Positions 1 to 9,590 of a DNA stretch of 64,000 nucleotides are shown here, one piece after another. Under the pieces are notes generated by a model, which saw only the letters and a program-made list of their open reading frames with translations, was not told the origin of the DNA and did no database searches. Source of the stretch: Thiopseudomonas sp. (GTDB lineage: Bacteria; Pseudomonadota; Gammaproteobacteria; Pseudomonadales; Pseudomonadaceae); the NCBI GenBank assembly GCA_023228985.1, contig JALOAC010000003.1, positions 1-64,000 on the forward strand, read 5' to 3'. The translations under genes were made by a program, and so were the position numbers. Position 1 is the stretch's first letter. Each line of letters opens with the position of its first letter.

Positions 1-221
1 TGGGACTTTCCGGCAGCACTTGATTTGGGTTTAAAGCCAAATCGCCCAGAAGCTGGGCTCCCACAAGAGCTGCTTCCAGCTTCCCCGATAAGTCAGATTT
101 CACAGGAGTCGCACTGCTGTGGGAGCGCAACTTTTGCGCGCCTTCTAACTAAGGCTGGTAAACTAGCCTAATGTAGTACTGCAAACACATAACGACAGTA
201 AACAGGAGTTAATAAGCACGA
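1..221. repeat. REP-like repeats upstream of dusA
   Basis: No gene is visible here. Positions 1-78 hold an inverted copy of the B module, whose hairpin is CCCAGAAGCTGGG, and it continues off the left edge. Positions 118-140 hold a C module with the hairpin GCGCAACTTTTGCGC. A degenerate D module (dyad around an AAGTC core) lies near 82-100. An AGGAG about 13 bases before the dusA start is the probable ribosome site. Confidence 0.65.
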
Positions 222-1253
222 ATGAGACACGCAGAAAGCGCCCACACACCCACGTCAGAGCCGGCAAAGCCGCATGACGCAAGGCTGTCGCTGTTTTCGG
301 TTGCACCGATGCTCGACTGGACTGATCGCCACTGCCGTTATTTTTTACGCTTGCTCAGTCGCCGCGCTACTCTGTACAGCGAAATGGTGACCACCGGTGC
401 TTTAATTCATGGTGATGCGCAGCGGCATCTTGCGTTTAACGACACTGAACACCCCTTGGTGCTGCAGCTAGGCGGCAGCGTGCCGCAAGAAATGGCGCAG
501 TGCGCGCGTATGGCGCAAGACTGGGGTTATGACGAGGTCAACATCAATGTAGGTTGCCCGAGTGACCGCGTGCAAAACAACATGATTGGCGCCTGTTTAA
601 TGGCGCACCCTGAGCGTGTCGCCGAGTGCGTGGATGCCATGCGTCAAGCGGTGGATATTCCGGTGACGGTCAAGCACCGTATCGGCATTAACGGCCGTGA
701 TAGTTATCAGGCGCTGGTGGATTTTGTCGGCATGGTGGCCGAGGCCGGCTGCGAGCACTTTATCGTGCATGCGCGCATTGCGATTTTAGAGGGCTTATCG
801 CCCAAGGAAAACCGCCATGTGCCGCCACTGCGTTATGAGGTAGTGCAACAGCTTAAACAAGAATATCCACACCTACTGATGACGCTCAATGGCGGTATTA
901 AAACCCTCGATGAATGCGAGGAACACTTGCACACCTTTGAAGGGGTGATGCTCGGCCGTGAGGTGTATTCAAACCCTTGGTTGCTCAGTGAAGTGGATCA
1001 GCGCCTGTATCAAGACAGCAACAGCCTTGCGCCAACAAGTCGCAGTGAAGTCATGCTCAAACTGCGTGCTTACATTGAACAGCAAGTTGCACAAGGGGTT
1101 AAAGTAACCCATATTACACGGCATATTCTCGGGATTGCTCAAGGGTTTCCCGGTGCACGACGTTTTCGACAACTTCTATCGGCTGATATCCATCGTCATG
1201 AAAACCAACTCGCCGTATTCGACCAAGCTATTGAGGTTTTGCAAGGGCGCTAA
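222..1253 (+). CDS. dusA: tRNA-dihydrouridine synthase A
   Basis: This is a flavoprotein that reduces uridine to dihydrouridine at positions 20/20a of the tRNA D-loop. The family opening VAPMLDWTDRHCR lies at residues 27-39. The catalytic cysteine is Cys112 in INVGCPSDRV. The FMN-phosphate loop (LNGGIKT and GVMLGREVYSNPWL) follows in the second half of the TIM barrel. At 343 aa it matches the usual DusA length, with about 20 extra N-terminal residues. No closer start with a better ribosome site is seen. Transaldolase follows 30 bases downstream on the same strand, so the two are probably co-transcribed, as in Pseudomonas. Confidence 0.96.
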   Translation: MRHAESAHTPTSEPAKPHDARLSLFSVAPMLDWTDRHCRYFLRLLSRRATLYSEMVTTGALIHGDAQRHLAFNDTEHPLVLQLGGSVPQEMAQCARMAQDWGYDEVNINVGCPSDRVQNNMIGACLMAHPERVAECVDAMRQAVDIPVTVKHRIGINGRDSYQALVDFVGMVAEAGCEHFIVHARIAILEGLSPKENRHVPPLRYEVVQQLKQEYPHLLMTLNGGIKTLDECEEHLHTFEGVMLGREVYSNPWLLSEVDQRLYQDSNSLAPTSRSEVMLKLRAYIEQQVAQGVKVTHITRHILGIAQGFPGARRFRQLLSADIHRHENQLAVFDQAIEVLQGR

Positions 1254-1283
1254 ACACATTCTACTTACGGGGTTAACACAAAA

Positions 1284-2204
1284 ATGGCTTCAAAACTGGC
1301 ACAACTTAAACAATTCACCACCTTGGTTGCCGATACCAGCGACGTTGAGCTTATCCGTCAATTGCAGCCAGAGGATGCCACCACTAACCCCACCCTGCTA
1401 CTGAAAGCTGCACAGCAAGCGCAATACAGCGAATTACTTAATCATGCTAGAGCCGTCCACCCAACCGACACGCGACAAGCCGCCGTGGATTTTGCGGTCG
1501 CTGTGGGCAAAGAAATAAGCCTGCTGATTCCGGGACGAATTTCCACCGAAGTGGACGCGCGTTTATCTTTCGATGAAGAAGGCACCTATGCCGCTGCCTT
1601 AGAGTTGATTAATGCCTACCAAGCGCGTGGCTTGGACAGTGAACGCATCCTGATTAAAATCGCTGCCACCTGGGAAGGCATTCGTGCGGCTGAGCGTCTT
1701 GAAAAACTAGGCGTGCAAACCAATCTGACGCTATTGTTTTCCTTCGCTCAAGCGGCTGCCTGCGCTGATGCAGGTGTGTATTTGGTTTCGCCCTTTGTGG
1801 GACGGATTTATGACTGGTACAAACAGCGGATGAACCGTGATTACAGCGGTACTGAAGATCCGGGTGTGCAGTCGGTGTCGCGTATTTACCGTTATTACAA
1901 AAGCAATAATTTTGCCACCATTGTGATGGGTGCAAGCTTTCGTAATATGGGGCAGATTGAGTCATTAGCTGGCTGTGATCGTCTAACTATTAGCCCAGAG
2001 TTATTGGCGCAGCTAGCGCAAACTGACGGCGTGCTTGAGCGTCGTCTGTCACCTGAACAAAAAGGGGAAGCCTTGGTGCAGCTAGATGAAAGCGCCTTTC
2101 GCTGGAACCACAACGAAGACGCCATGGCCACGGAAAAACTCGCCGAAGGGATTCGTGCATTTGCTAGCGATCAATGCAAGCTAGAACAGCTATTCACCGC
2201 CTAA
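1284..2204 (+). CDS. tal: Transaldolase
   Basis: Transaldolase of the non-oxidative pentose phosphate pathway moves a dihydroxyacetone unit between sedoheptulose-7-phosphate and glyceraldehyde-3-phosphate. The 306-aa protein fits the TalB class. The Schiff-base lysine is Lys125 in [11 protein letters not shown]. Family blocks DATTNPTL (31-38), [10 protein letters not shown] and VMGASFRN are all present. It follows dusA closely and is followed by a hairpin with a short T run at 2230-2254, so transcription probably ends there. Confidence 0.97.
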   Translation: MASKLAQLKQFTTLVADTSDVELIRQLQPEDATTNPTLLLKAAQQAQYSELLNHARAVHPTDTRQAAVDFAVAVGKEISLLIPGRISTEVDARLSFDEEGTYAAALELINAYQARGLDSERILIKIAATWEGIRAAERLEKLGVQTNLTLLFSFAQAAACADAGVYLVSPFVGRIYDWYKQRMNRDYSGTEDPGVQSVSRIYRYYKSNNFATIVMGASFRNMGQIESLAGCDRLTISPELLAQLAQTDGVLERRLSPEQKGEALVQLDESAFRWNHNEDAMATEKLAEGIRAFASDQCKLEQLFTA

Positions 2205-2229
2205 CCCTGATACATAACTTGGTTTTTGT

Positions 2230-2254
2230 GGAGCCCGACTTGTCGGGGCTTTTA
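2230..2254 (+). terminator. Terminator-like D-type REP hairpin after tal
   Basis: AGCCCGAC and GTCGGGGCT pair around a TT loop and are followed by a short T run. The hairpin is the same sequence class as the D repeats elsewhere in the window, so a dispersed repeat may be serving as the tal terminator. Confidence 0.5.
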
Positions 2255-2447
2255 ACTTATATGCCGTAGCAAACTTTGGTTCCCTGACAAGTCAGGTCCC
2301 ACACGGCTTTGTGCTGTATAAAAGCATGAACAGGCGGCTTAATAATTTGTTTATCTGCGAACCAAACTTGCTACTGTTGGAGCCCAGCTTCTGGGTGATG
2401 CGGAATATAAAACCAACTCAAGTGTTGCCGGAATATCGCAATCGCGC

Positions 2448-2538
2448 GTAGGAGGATGCCATGCATCCGACCGCGGATTACACCTGCAAACACAGCGCCG
2501 CTTGGCGCACCGCTGTCGCAGGCATGGCCAGCTCCTAC
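2448..2538 (+). repeat. A-type repeat, copy 1
   Basis: A 91-base module with matching inverted ends (GTAGGAG and CTCCTAC). Its left part carries a GGATGC-CAT-GCATCC hairpin. It is one of six copies in the window and is joined on its left to a B module. Confidence 0.8.
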
Positions 2539-2639
2539 CGGAGAGTGCGTTCCAAAGCACCTCTCTTGTGGGAGCCCAGTTTCTGGGCGATGCGGAATAT
2601 AAAACCAACTCAAGTGTTGCCGGAATATCACAATCGCGC

Positions 2640-2730
2640 GTAGGAGGATGCCATGCATCCGACCACGGATTACACCTGCAAACACAGCGCTGCTTGGCGT
2701 ATTGCTGTCGCAGGCATGGCCTACTCCTAC
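2640..2730 (+). repeat. A-type repeat, copy 2
   Basis: Nearly identical to copy 1 and in the same orientation 192 bases further on. The sequence to its right up to 2830 is shared with 16823-17014, making a composite of about 190 bases. Confidence 0.8.
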
Positions 2731-3015
2731 CAAAAATATACTGTTTATTCAGGGTTATGGGTGAGCTGGAACCACTCGTGCAATGACTGCAAAGAAGCAC
2801 AGTGCCATGTGGGACCTGACTTGTCAGGGAACCCAGAGCCAAGCCATGGCACGGACTTGAAGTTTTAGGTTTAGCCTTGGCTTGGGTGCATTCCACATCC
2901 CCCGACAAGTCGGGTCCCACAAAAGCGAGGCGGCGCTGTCATATAGATCGCATTGGCAAAAGTTGCGCTCCCACGAGAGCCCGTTACGCGCGTAAATATT
3001 TTGTTGGATTGAAAC

Positions 3016-3048
3016 CGGAGGATGCCATGCATCCGACCGCGGATTACG
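3016..3048 (+). repeat. A-type repeat, copy 3 (truncated)
   Basis: Only the left third of the A module remains (the GGATGC-CAT-GCATCC hairpin and the conserved bases after it). The similarity ends abruptly, and the right-hand inverted end is missing. Confidence 0.65.
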
Positions 3049-3104
3049 TCTGTGGGATGCAATTTATCGGGAAAACTGGAAGCATTTTTTGTAGATACTC
3101 AGCC

Positions 3105-3599
3105 TTAACAGCTTTGCCCTGTTTCTTCTAAAAGGCTGACCAAGTCCCGAAAGGCGGTGCGGTTGGATTCGTTAAGCTCCATCAGGATGCGGTGCGCTTC
3201 TAACACACGCTCGCGCACTACTTCTTCTGATTGCGGCTGATCCGGCAAATCATTTAAGCATTCTGGGCAAGGTGCGGGGGTGTGTACAATATTAAACACC
3301 TGTGCAAAGCCCATCGCGTCTAACTGTTGACTGATATCAGGATTCGTACTGGCCAAGGTCGGCAACATGCCGAAGCTTTTGCGTGACAGAATGGATAATT
3401 TAGCCAGCAAGCCTAGCGTGGTGCTATCAATACTCGTCACTTCGGTCAGATCAATAATGATTGCCTTACTGTTGCCTGTCGCTATTGCCTGCTCAATGGT
3501 TTCATTCAACACCGCACAAAAGTTTAAGCGCACTTCACCAATGCACTTCAACACAAACGTTTGGTCTTGTTCGGCAAATTTAATTTTACCGCTACTCAT
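3105..3599 (-). CDS. STAS-domain anti-sigma factor antagonist (RssC-like)
   Basis: A 164-aa protein. Residues 1-110 form a STAS domain of the anti-anti-sigma class. The conserved loop IDSTTLGLL (57-65) holds Ser59, the usual phosphorylation site. The C-terminal 55 residues are charged and helical and include a CPEC pair near 115-118. Its start overlaps the end of the upstream PP2C-type phosphatase gene by 8 bases (ATGAGTAG), so translation is probably coupled. In Pseudomonas the equivalent pair is an RssB response regulator/phosphatase with its RssC antagonist. The likely role is a partner switch whose phosphorylation state is reset by the neighbour. The sigma or anti-sigma target is not visible here. 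Confidence 0.85.
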   Translation of the reverse strand: MSSGKIKFAEQDQTFVLKCIGEVRLNFCAVLNETIEQAIATGNSKAIIIDLTEVTSIDSTTLGLLAKLSILSRKSFGMLPTLASTNPDISQQLDAMGFAQVFNIVHTPAPCPECLNDLPDQPQSEEVVRERVLEAHRILMELNESNRTAFRDLVSLLEETGQSC

Positions 3600-4332
3600 A
3601 TAAACCTCTGCTTACCACCAGCATCGAAATATCATCCGGCATTTGTTGCTGTCTACTTAAATCTAAACGCGCATGAAGTGCTGAAAACACACCTTGCTCT
3701 TGCTCTATCAGCTCAACCAGCTGCTGTTCACGCTCGGCAAAACTGGCTTCAGGCAAACAATCCAAAACCCCATCGGAGACCACCACAAAACTAAAACTCT
3801 TAGGCAAATTAATCACTTGATTCTGATAGTTCGCATCGGCAAACAAGCCGATTATCTGTCCACCACCCAACTGTAACTGGGCTGCATTTTCCGACCAAAA
3901 AAACGGCCTTGGTGTATGCCCTGCATTGGCCCACTGCAATTTGTTGTGTTCGGGTTCAACAATCATACACACCATGGTGGCATGCTTATCAATTCCAGCC
4001 TCTAGCAGCAGGCGATTAACGTCCCCAAGCACAGAAGCCGCGCTAATATCTTTGCTCATCGCCACGCTATGGCGCACCATACTTTTTATAAACATGCAAA
4101 GCAAGGCAGCTGCCGTTCCGCTACCCGACACATCCAGCAAGTAGGCTAGGATGCGACCATCAGGCAGGGAAAAGTAATCCACCGCATCCCCGGACAAATA
4201 CAGCGCCGGCTTAACGCTATGGGCGAAGTCTATCCCTGCTATATTTAAATGCGGTTTTGGGCGGGCATGGATTTGCAACATTTGCCCTTCTTGCTGATCT
4301 TGCAGCAGGGCTTTATGCTCTAGTGAGGACAT
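3592..4332 (-). CDS. PP2C-type (SpoIIE-like) phosphatase lacking the RssB receiver domain
   Basis: A 246-aa protein that is essentially one PPM/PP2C domain. The metal-binding acidic sites look intact: SGDAVDYF (47-54; Asp49, Asp52), LDVSGSGTAAALL (66-78; Asp67), VVSDGVLD (near 195) and PDDISMLVV (near 232). The match to Pseudomonas RssB begins only at the linker (LLQDQQEGQMLQ). The roughly 120-residue N-terminal receiver expected in that family is absent, and the 195 bases upstream cannot encode it. If functional, it would dephosphorylate the STAS protein encoded next to it without direct phosphorelay input. Function is inferred from the family. Confidence 0.8.
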   Translation of the reverse strand: MSSLEHKALLQDQQEGQMLQIHARPKPHLNIAGIDFAHSVKPALYLSGDAVDYFSLPDGRILAYLLDVSGSGTAAALLCMFIKSMVRHSVAMSKDISAASVLGDVNRLLLEAGIDKHATMVCMIVEPEHNKLQWANAGHTPRPFFWSENAAQLQLGGGQIIGLFADANYQNQVINLPKSFSFVVVSDGVLDCLPEASFAEREQQLVELIEQEQGVFSALHARLDLSRQQQMPDDISMLVVSRGLYE

Positions 4333-4527
4333 AGATATTCTTAAGGGCAGGACTAAAATACAGCGTCTTAATCATCAAGGAATCATAGTAGTGGGTATTT
4401 GCGCCCAAGGTACTCCTATCAATAACAGGATTCAAGCCAAAGCTGATAAACGAATACTTTACACTTATTGCATTGAAGGCTATAAAGTAGCTATTTAATC
4501 AATCCTAGATAATAAGGTGCCGCATAT

Positions 4528-4830
4528 ATGAGCAGCTATGAGCGTAACTTTGATGAAAAGCGTGATTTTATCCGTATGCGTGTCGACGGCAAAGCCATTA
4601 TTAAAGTAGATGGCAACAGCCAAGAAGCGCTCTGCGTCGACTTATCCAGCAATGGCATGCAGCTTAAAACAGAGGCACAAGTCAGTTTAGGTCAGCAGGT
4701 CGATGTCGAAATAGTTTCGCAACATAGCCAGCTTCCAAGCCTAAAAGCCACCACTGAAGTGATTCGCATTGATGCGGCTGAAGACGGTCAGGGAAGTGTT
4801 TTAGGACTGACGATTCTAGCAATGAATTAG
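4528..4830 (+). CDS. PilZ-domain protein
   Basis: A 100-aa single-domain protein with both c-di-GMP motifs of PilZ: RDFIR (12-16, RxxxR) and DLSSNG (38-43, DxSxxG). An AAGGTG sits about 9 bases before the start. It is divergent from the phosphatase/STAS pair and in the same place as the PilZ gene of the P. aeruginosa region between RssB and MlaA. It probably binds c-di-GMP and acts on an unknown partner. It has no output domain. Confidence 0.88.
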   Translation: MSSYERNFDEKRDFIRMRVDGKAIIKVDGNSQEALCVDLSSNGMQLKTEAQVSLGQQVDVEIVSQHSQLPSLKATTEVIRIDAAEDGQGSVLGLTILAMN

Positions 4831-4841
4831 ATTACAGCTTA

Positions 4842-4896
4842 GTAGGTCGCGCCTATAGGCCGACACAGCCATCTGTCAGGCTCAAGCCAGACCTAC
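4842..4896. repeat. E-type dispersed repeat, copy 1
   Basis: A 55-base element bounded by GTAGGTC and its near-inverted partner AGACCTAC, with a CGCGCCTATAGGCCG dyad inside. It lies between the convergent pilZ and mlaA ends and could stop transcription from either side. A second copy is at 9358-9426. Confidence 0.6.
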
Positions 4897-4911
4897 GTAC
4901 TGTAAGATTGG

Positions 4912-5634
4912 CTAAAAATCGTCTTCAACATTGCCATCGTTAACTCTGTATTCACGATTCTGCAGATAAGCATTACGGATAAAACTGTACTTATCACCGC
5001 CCATTAGCTTTTCTGTATCCAAAAGCGACTCACGTATACTGACAATCTGCACACCTGCCACGCCGTAGCGCACATGGTGGTTGCTAATATAGGGATATAC
5101 GGTTGTGTAGGTATCTGGAATCATCGCCGGTGCATCGCGCAACGTGCTTGGACCAAGTAAGGGTAAAACGACATAAGGCCCACTTTTGACGCCCCACTTG
5201 CCGAGAGTTTGACCAAAGTCCTCATTGTTACTTTGTAAGCCCATTTTGGTAGCCACATCAAACACGCCGAGCAAACCAAAGGTGCTGTTAAACAGAAAAC
5301 GGGAAGCATCCACGCCAGCATCTGTCACCTTGCCTTGCAGCAGATTGTTGGCCAGGTTGCGCCCTTCGCTCCAGTTGCGCAACACGTTTCTAACGCTACG
5401 ACGCACAGGTTTAGGCGTCACAGTACGATAGCCCTTAGCTACTGGCTTGAGTACCCAACGATCCATGGTTTCGTTAAAGCCAAAGACCTTACGGTTCCAC
5501 GACTCCCACGGGTCTTGTTCATGCACTATTACCCAGTCATCATCCCACTGGTCATCAGCGAGTAAAGGCGGACTCACCAGCATGCATGCCATAATCAATA
5601 AGCCTGAAACTGTGACTCCTTTAATTTGACGCAT
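4912..5634 (-). CDS. mlaA: MlaA (VacJ) outer-membrane phospholipid-trafficking protein
   Basis: MlaA extracts phospholipids from the outer leaflet of the outer membrane and passes them to MlaC. The ATG at 5634 was chosen because GGAGG lies 6 bases before it; longer frames add nonsense residues. The protein is 240 aa. It has an N-terminal export signal, then the family core DPWESWNRKVFGFNETMDRWVLKP and, further on, GKWGVKSGPYVVLPLLGPST (each conserved in VacJ). The signal contains IMAC, an imperfect lipobox with Met at -2, and also LLA-DD, which would suit signal peptidase I, so lipidation is uncertain. It begins 14 bases after cysS. Confidence 0.93.
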   Translation of the reverse strand: MRQIKGVTVSGLLIMACMLVSPPLLADDQWDDDWVIVHEQDPWESWNRKVFGFNETMDRWVLKPVAKGYRTVTPKPVRRSVRNVLRNWSEGRNLANNLLQGKVTDAGVDASRFLFNSTFGLLGVFDVATKMGLQSNNEDFGQTLGKWGVKSGPYVVLPLLGPSTLRDAPAMIPDTYTTVYPYISNHHVRYGVAGVQIVSIRESLLDTEKLMGGDKYSFIRNAYLQNREYRVNDGNVEDDF

Positions 5635-5648
5635 AACAACCTCCAGCT

Positions 5649-7034
5649 TTAGGCAAAGCGCCATGTCGTGGTTCCTTGTTTGTCTTCCAATATGACACCT
5701 TGAGCGGCCAATTTATCACGAATGCGATCCGATTCTGCCCAGTTTTTTGCTTCACGGGCAGCTAGACGTTGTTGGATCAGGGCTTCGATATCCACAGCAG
5801 CCAGTTGCTGCCCGGTTTCTGCCAGCAAAAACGCATCGGCTTCCAGCTGCAAAACACCTAAAGTAGCAGCCAATTCACGCATACGCGCCGCCAGTTGCGC
5901 GGCTTGCTGTGCATCACTGTTTTTCAAGCGGTTGATTTCACGTGTCATCTCAAACAACACAGCGCAGGCTTCAGGCGTATTAAAGTCATCATTCATCGCC
6001 GCGCTAAAACGCTCAACAAAAGCATCGCCACCTGCTGGTTTTGCCTGCATATCCAAGCCTTTGAGCGCCAAATAGAAGCGCTCTAAAGCGCCCTTGGCTT
6101 CACGCAGGCTGTCTTCGGAGTAGTTAATCGGGCTACGGTAATGGCTGGAAACCAGCAAATAACGCACCACTTCCGGATGGTATTTTTCCAACACATCACG
6201 AATGGTGAAAAAGTTACCCAAGGACTTGGACATTTTCTCGCCATCGACGCGCACCGCACCGGCATGCATCCAGGTATTGGCATAGGTTTGACCCGTAGCC
6301 GCTTCACTTTGTGCGATTTCGTTTTCGTGATGTGGGAAGACTAAATCTGGCCCACCGCCATGAATATCAAAACTGTCGCCCAAGCAACAGGTGGACATCA
6401 CCGAACACTCAATGTGCCAACCGGGACGGCCTGCGCCCCAGGGTGAATCCCAGCTTGGCTCGCCGGGCTTAGCGGCTTTCCACAGCACAAAATCCACGGG
6501 GTCTTCTTTAATTTCATCCACTTCAACCCGCGCACCGGAGCGCAAATCTTCAACTTTCTTGCGTGACAGCTTGCCGTATTCCGCAAACTTGGCCACACGG
6601 TAATAGACATCGCCATTGCTGGCGGCGTAGGCATAGCCTTTGTCGATGAGGGTTTGAATCATCTTAAACATGCCGTCGATATGACCTGTCGCACGCGGCT
6701 CTTGGTCAGGACGCAGCACATTTAAGCTGGCCTCATCCTCGTGCATGGCAGCAATCATGCGCTCGACCAGCTCGGTAAAGGGCTCGTTGTTTTCCTGCGC
6801 GCGCTGGATAATTTTATCGTCAATATCAGTGATATTGCGCACATAAGTGACCTTGTAGCCACTGTGGCGCAACCAGCGCGTCGCCACATCAAAAGCCACC
6901 ATCACCCGTGCATGACCGATATGACAAAAATCGTAGACCGTCATACCGCACACATACATGCGCACATGCTTGTCTTCTAGCGGCTTAAGTGGCTCTTTTT
7001 GTTTAGTAAGGGTGTTATAAATGTGCATGGTCAT
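5649..7034 (-). CDS. cysS: Cysteinyl-tRNA synthetase
   Basis: A class I aminoacyl-tRNA synthetase of 461 aa, the usual length. HIGH is intact in CHIGHARV (residues 37-44), and KMSKSLGN is near residue 268. Zinc ligands are Cys29 (YVCGMTVYD), the cysteine of HIECSVM, and the histidine/glutamate of [12 protein letters not shown]. The gene begins 3 bases after the glnS stop and is followed by mlaA, so glnS-cysS-mlaA looks like one transcript. Confidence 0.98.
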   Translation of the reverse strand: MTMHIYNTLTKQKEPLKPLEDKHVRMYVCGMTVYDFCHIGHARVMVAFDVATRWLRHSGYKVTYVRNITDIDDKIIQRAQENNEPFTELVERMIAAMHEDEASLNVLRPDQEPRATGHIDGMFKMIQTLIDKGYAYAASNGDVYYRVAKFAEYGKLSRKKVEDLRSGARVEVDEIKEDPVDFVLWKAAKPGEPSWDSPWGAGRPGWHIECSVMSTCCLGDSFDIHGGGPDLVFPHHENEIAQSEAATGQTYANTWMHAGAVRVDGEKMSKSLGNFFTIRDVLEKYHPEVVRYLLVSSHYRSPINYSEDSLREAKGALERFYLALKGLDMQAKPAGGDAFVERFSAAMNDDFNTPEACAVLFEMTREINRLKNSDAQQAAQLAARMRELAATLGVLQLEADAFLLAETGQQLAAVDIEALIQQRLAAREAKNWAESDRIRDKLAAQGVILEDKQGTTTWRFA

Positions 7035-7037
7035 GGC

Positions 7038-8717
7038 TTATTGCCCCCACGAATCACGCAGGGTGACCGTGCGATTAAACACCAAGTTCTCGGGCGTGCT
7101 GTCCGCGCTGTCCACACAGAAATACCCTTCGCGCTCAAACTGGAAGCCTTCGCCGACCTGTGCTTGCGCCAAAGAAGGCTCGGCACGGCAGCCTTTTAGA
7201 ACGACAAGCGATTCAGGGTTAACGTTTTCCAAGAAGTGTACGTTCTCGCCCTGCTCATTTTTATCTGGGTTAGCGGCTTTAAACAGGCGATCATACAGAC
7301 GTACTTCGCACTCAACACTTTCAGCGGCAGGTACCCAGTGAATCACGCCTTTAACTTTGCGCCCTTCTGGGTTTTTGCCCAGCGTGTCTGGATCGTAAGA
7401 GCAACGCAGCTCCACCACATTGCCTTCTGCATCCTTTATCGCTTCATCAGCGCGAATCACGTAGCTGCCACGCAAACGCACTTCGGTACCCGGCATCAAA
7501 CGACGGTAGCCCTTGGGCGGATTTTCTTCGTAGTCGCTGGCATCGATATAAATCTCGCGCGAAAAAGGCAAAATACGTGTGCCCATCTCGGTTTTCGGGT
7601 GCTTGGGGAGTTCTAATTGTTCGCTCTGGTTTTCTGGATAGTTGGTAATTACCACTTTCAGCGGCTTAAGCACACACATGGCACGGCTGGCGTTGGCATC
7701 CAAGTCTTCACGAATACAGAACTCCAGCATGCTCATATCCACCACACCACCGGCACGGTTGACCCCAATCATGTCGCAGAAGTTGCGGATGGACGCTGGC
7801 GTATAACCACGGCGACGGAAGCCGCTGATGGTCGACATGCGCGGGTCGTCCCAGCTAAACACATACTCTTCATCAACCAGCTGTTTAAGCTTACGCTTAC
7901 TGGTAATAGTGTAGTTGAGGTTTAAACGGGCAAATTCATACTGACGCGGTTTGGCTGGCACGGGCAGATGTTCTAAAAACCACTCGTACAACGGACGGTG
8001 ATCTTCAAACTCCAGCGTGCACATAGAGTGAGTAATCAGCTCAATCGCATCGGATTGACCGTGGGTAAAATCATAACTGGGGTAAATACACCACTTATCA
8101 CCGGTCTGGTGGTGTTCCGCGTGACGAATACGGTACAACACCGGGTCGCGCATATTCATGTTAGGCGACGCCATATCGATTTTGGCACGTAGCGAGTGCG
8201 CTCCCTCGGCAAACTCACCGGCACGCATGCGCTTAAACAGGTCAAGGTTTTCCTCGACGCTGCGCTCACGGAACGGGCTATTTTTACCCGGTTCAGTCAG
8301 GCTGCCACGGTACTCGCGGCCTTGCTCAGGTGTTAAATCACACACATACGCCTTGCCGGTTTCAATCAGATGAATCGCCCACTCATACAACTGCTCAAAG
8401 TAATCAGACGCAAAGCGTACTGGACCGTCCCAATCAAAGCCCAGCCAGTGAATGTCTTCTTTAATCGCATCAATGTATTCTTGTTCTTCTTTTTCGGGGT
8501 TGGTGTCGTCAAAACGCAAATGACACTGGCCGCCAAATTCTTTGGCCATGCCGAAGTTCAGGCAGATGGATTTAGCGTGACCAATGTGTAAATATCCATT
8601 GGGTTCGGGCGGAAAGCGGGTGATAACCTGGCTGTGTTTACCCGAGGCTAAATCCTCTTGAATGAGGGTACGAAGAAAGTTGGCAGCGACTGTAACCGAA
8701 GATTCTGGCTTGCTCAT
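7038..8717 (-). CDS. glnS: Glutaminyl-tRNA synthetase
   Basis: A class Ic synthetase that charges tRNA-Gln directly. The signature is [14 protein letters not shown] near residues 37-50, and the KMSKS-type loop is ITSKRKL. The catalytic half is followed by the anticodon-binding beta barrels. The start at 8717 (MSKPESS) is preferred because AAGGA lies just upstream; a longer frame to 8762 adds 15 residues with no ribosome site. The protein is 559 aa, normal for GlnRS. It is divergent from ppiB across about 120 bases that must hold both promoters. Confidence 0.98.
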   Translation of the reverse strand: MSKPESSVTVAANFLRTLIQEDLASGKHSQVITRFPPEPNGYLHIGHAKSICLNFGMAKEFGGQCHLRFDDTNPEKEEQEYIDAIKEDIHWLGFDWDGPVRFASDYFEQLYEWAIHLIETGKAYVCDLTPEQGREYRGSLTEPGKNSPFRERSVEENLDLFKRMRAGEFAEGAHSLRAKIDMASPNMNMRDPVLYRIRHAEHHQTGDKWCIYPSYDFTHGQSDAIELITHSMCTLEFEDHRPLYEWFLEHLPVPAKPRQYEFARLNLNYTITSKRKLKQLVDEEYVFSWDDPRMSTISGFRRRGYTPASIRNFCDMIGVNRAGGVVDMSMLEFCIREDLDANASRAMCVLKPLKVVITNYPENQSEQLELPKHPKTEMGTRILPFSREIYIDASDYEENPPKGYRRLMPGTEVRLRGSYVIRADEAIKDAEGNVVELRCSYDPDTLGKNPEGRKVKGVIHWVPAAESVECEVRLYDRLFKAANPDKNEQGENVHFLENVNPESLVVLKGCRAEPSLAQAQVGEGFQFEREGYFCVDSADSTPENLVFNRTVTLRDSWGQ

Positions 8718-8840
8718 GGTGTCCTTAATGCTCTTAAAAGCCCTTTGGGGTAGGCTGATCAAAATAAAACGCTTATCATACCTTAAATTTGTCGTACATC
8801 CGACAGCTCTATAATTGTTTAACTAAAATGGTCCGATTCA

Positions 8841-9338
8841 ATGATTAAATTACAAACCAACCACGGCGACATCATCATCAAACTCTTTGCTGACGAAGCT
8901 CCGGAAACTGTTAAAAACTTTATTCAGTACGTGCAAGACGGACATTACGACAACACTATTTTCCACCGCGTCATTAGTAATTTCATGGTTCAGGGCGGTG
9001 GTTTTGAGCCGGGCATGGAGCAAAAACCTGTGCGTGCACCCATTAAAAATGAGGCTAATAACGGCCTGTCTAACAAAGTTGGCACCTTAGCTATGGCTCG
9101 CACCATGGACCCGCACTCAGCTTCGTCACAGTTTTTCATTAACGTTAACGACAACGCCTTCCTGAACCACACCTCAGAAACATCACAGGGCTGGGGTTAC
9201 GCTGTGTTTGGTGAAGTGATTGAAGGCATGGATGTGGTCAACGCCATCAAAGAAGTCGAAACCACCAGCCGCGCTGGCCACCAAGACGTCCCCCGTGAAG
9301 ACGTCGTTATTGAAAAAGCAGAAGTTATCAAAAATTAA
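8841..9338 (+). CDS. ppiB: Cyclophilin-type peptidyl-prolyl isomerase B
   Basis: A cytoplasmic cyclophilin of 165 aa with no signal peptide. The active-site motifs [13 protein letters not shown] and [11 protein letters not shown] are both present. In Pseudomonas, ppiB sits between glnS and lpxH exactly as here. Only a weak ribosome site is visible before the ATG, but the N-terminus [11 protein letters not shown] matches the family. Confidence 0.96.
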   Translation: MIKLQTNHGDIIIKLFADEAPETVKNFIQYVQDGHYDNTIFHRVISNFMVQGGGFEPGMEQKPVRAPIKNEANNGLSNKVGTLAMARTMDPHSASSQFFINVNDNAFLNHTSETSQGWGYAVFGEVIEGMDVVNAIKEVETTSRAGHQDVPREDVVIEKAEVIKN

Positions 9339-9357
9339 TTCTTCTGTAGTTCGTGCT

Positions 9358-9426
9358 GTAGGTCGCGCCTTTAGGCCGACGGGGTTGCCGCGCGCAGGCC
9401 TGCTGTCAGGCTAAAGCCAGACCTAC
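9358..9426. repeat. E-type dispersed repeat, copy 2
   Basis: A 69-base relative of 4842-4896, with the same GTAGGTC and AGACCTAC ends and the CGCGCCTTTAGGCCG dyad. It carries an extra GC-rich insert in the middle. It lies 19 bases after the ppiB stop. Confidence 0.6.
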
Positions 9427-9470
9427 ATATTTGTGCTTTTTGTGAGGCCCAACCTGTAAACTCTACTTCT

Positions 9471-9557
9471 GTTGGAGCGCAACTTTTGCGCGAATGGATT
9501 ATCCGGCAGCGCCTGAGTTGGCTTAGAGTCCGCATCGCCCAGAAGCTGGGCTCCAAC
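9471..9557. repeat. C-B composite REP-like element
   Basis: An 87-base unit with TGTTGGAGC at one end and GCTCCAACA at the other. The left part is a C hairpin (GCGCAACTTTTGCGC) and the right part an inverted B hairpin (CCCAGAAGCTGGG). The linker resembles those of the other B modules. It lies just before lpxH and may contain its promoter region. Confidence 0.65.
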
Positions 9558-9590
9558 AGTATCTACTAGCCCTTGACGGACACCCAATGC

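Larger units (their letters stand above)
2255..3104. repeat. Repeat island between tal and the STAS gene
   Basis: This is about 850 bases without a credible gene. It contains, in order: an inverted D hairpin (2278-2302), two B+A composites in direct tandem (2374-2539 and 2566-2731), a spacer shared with 16.9 kb, a D hairpin (about 2809-2830), an inverted D (about 2899-2922), an inverted C (about 2955-2975) and a truncated A module (3016-3048). Open frames over these repeats change product from copy to copy and look accidental. Confidence 0.75.

Noticed and set aside
2351..2920. A 189-codon frame and several shorter frames over the repeat island
   Set aside because: They follow the repeat boundaries, contain the same translated block twice, and have no family motif or ribosome site.
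2448..3048. CRISPR-like array from regularly repeated A modules
   Set aside because: The units are 91 bases long, the intervals are themselves repeats, and no cas gene is present.
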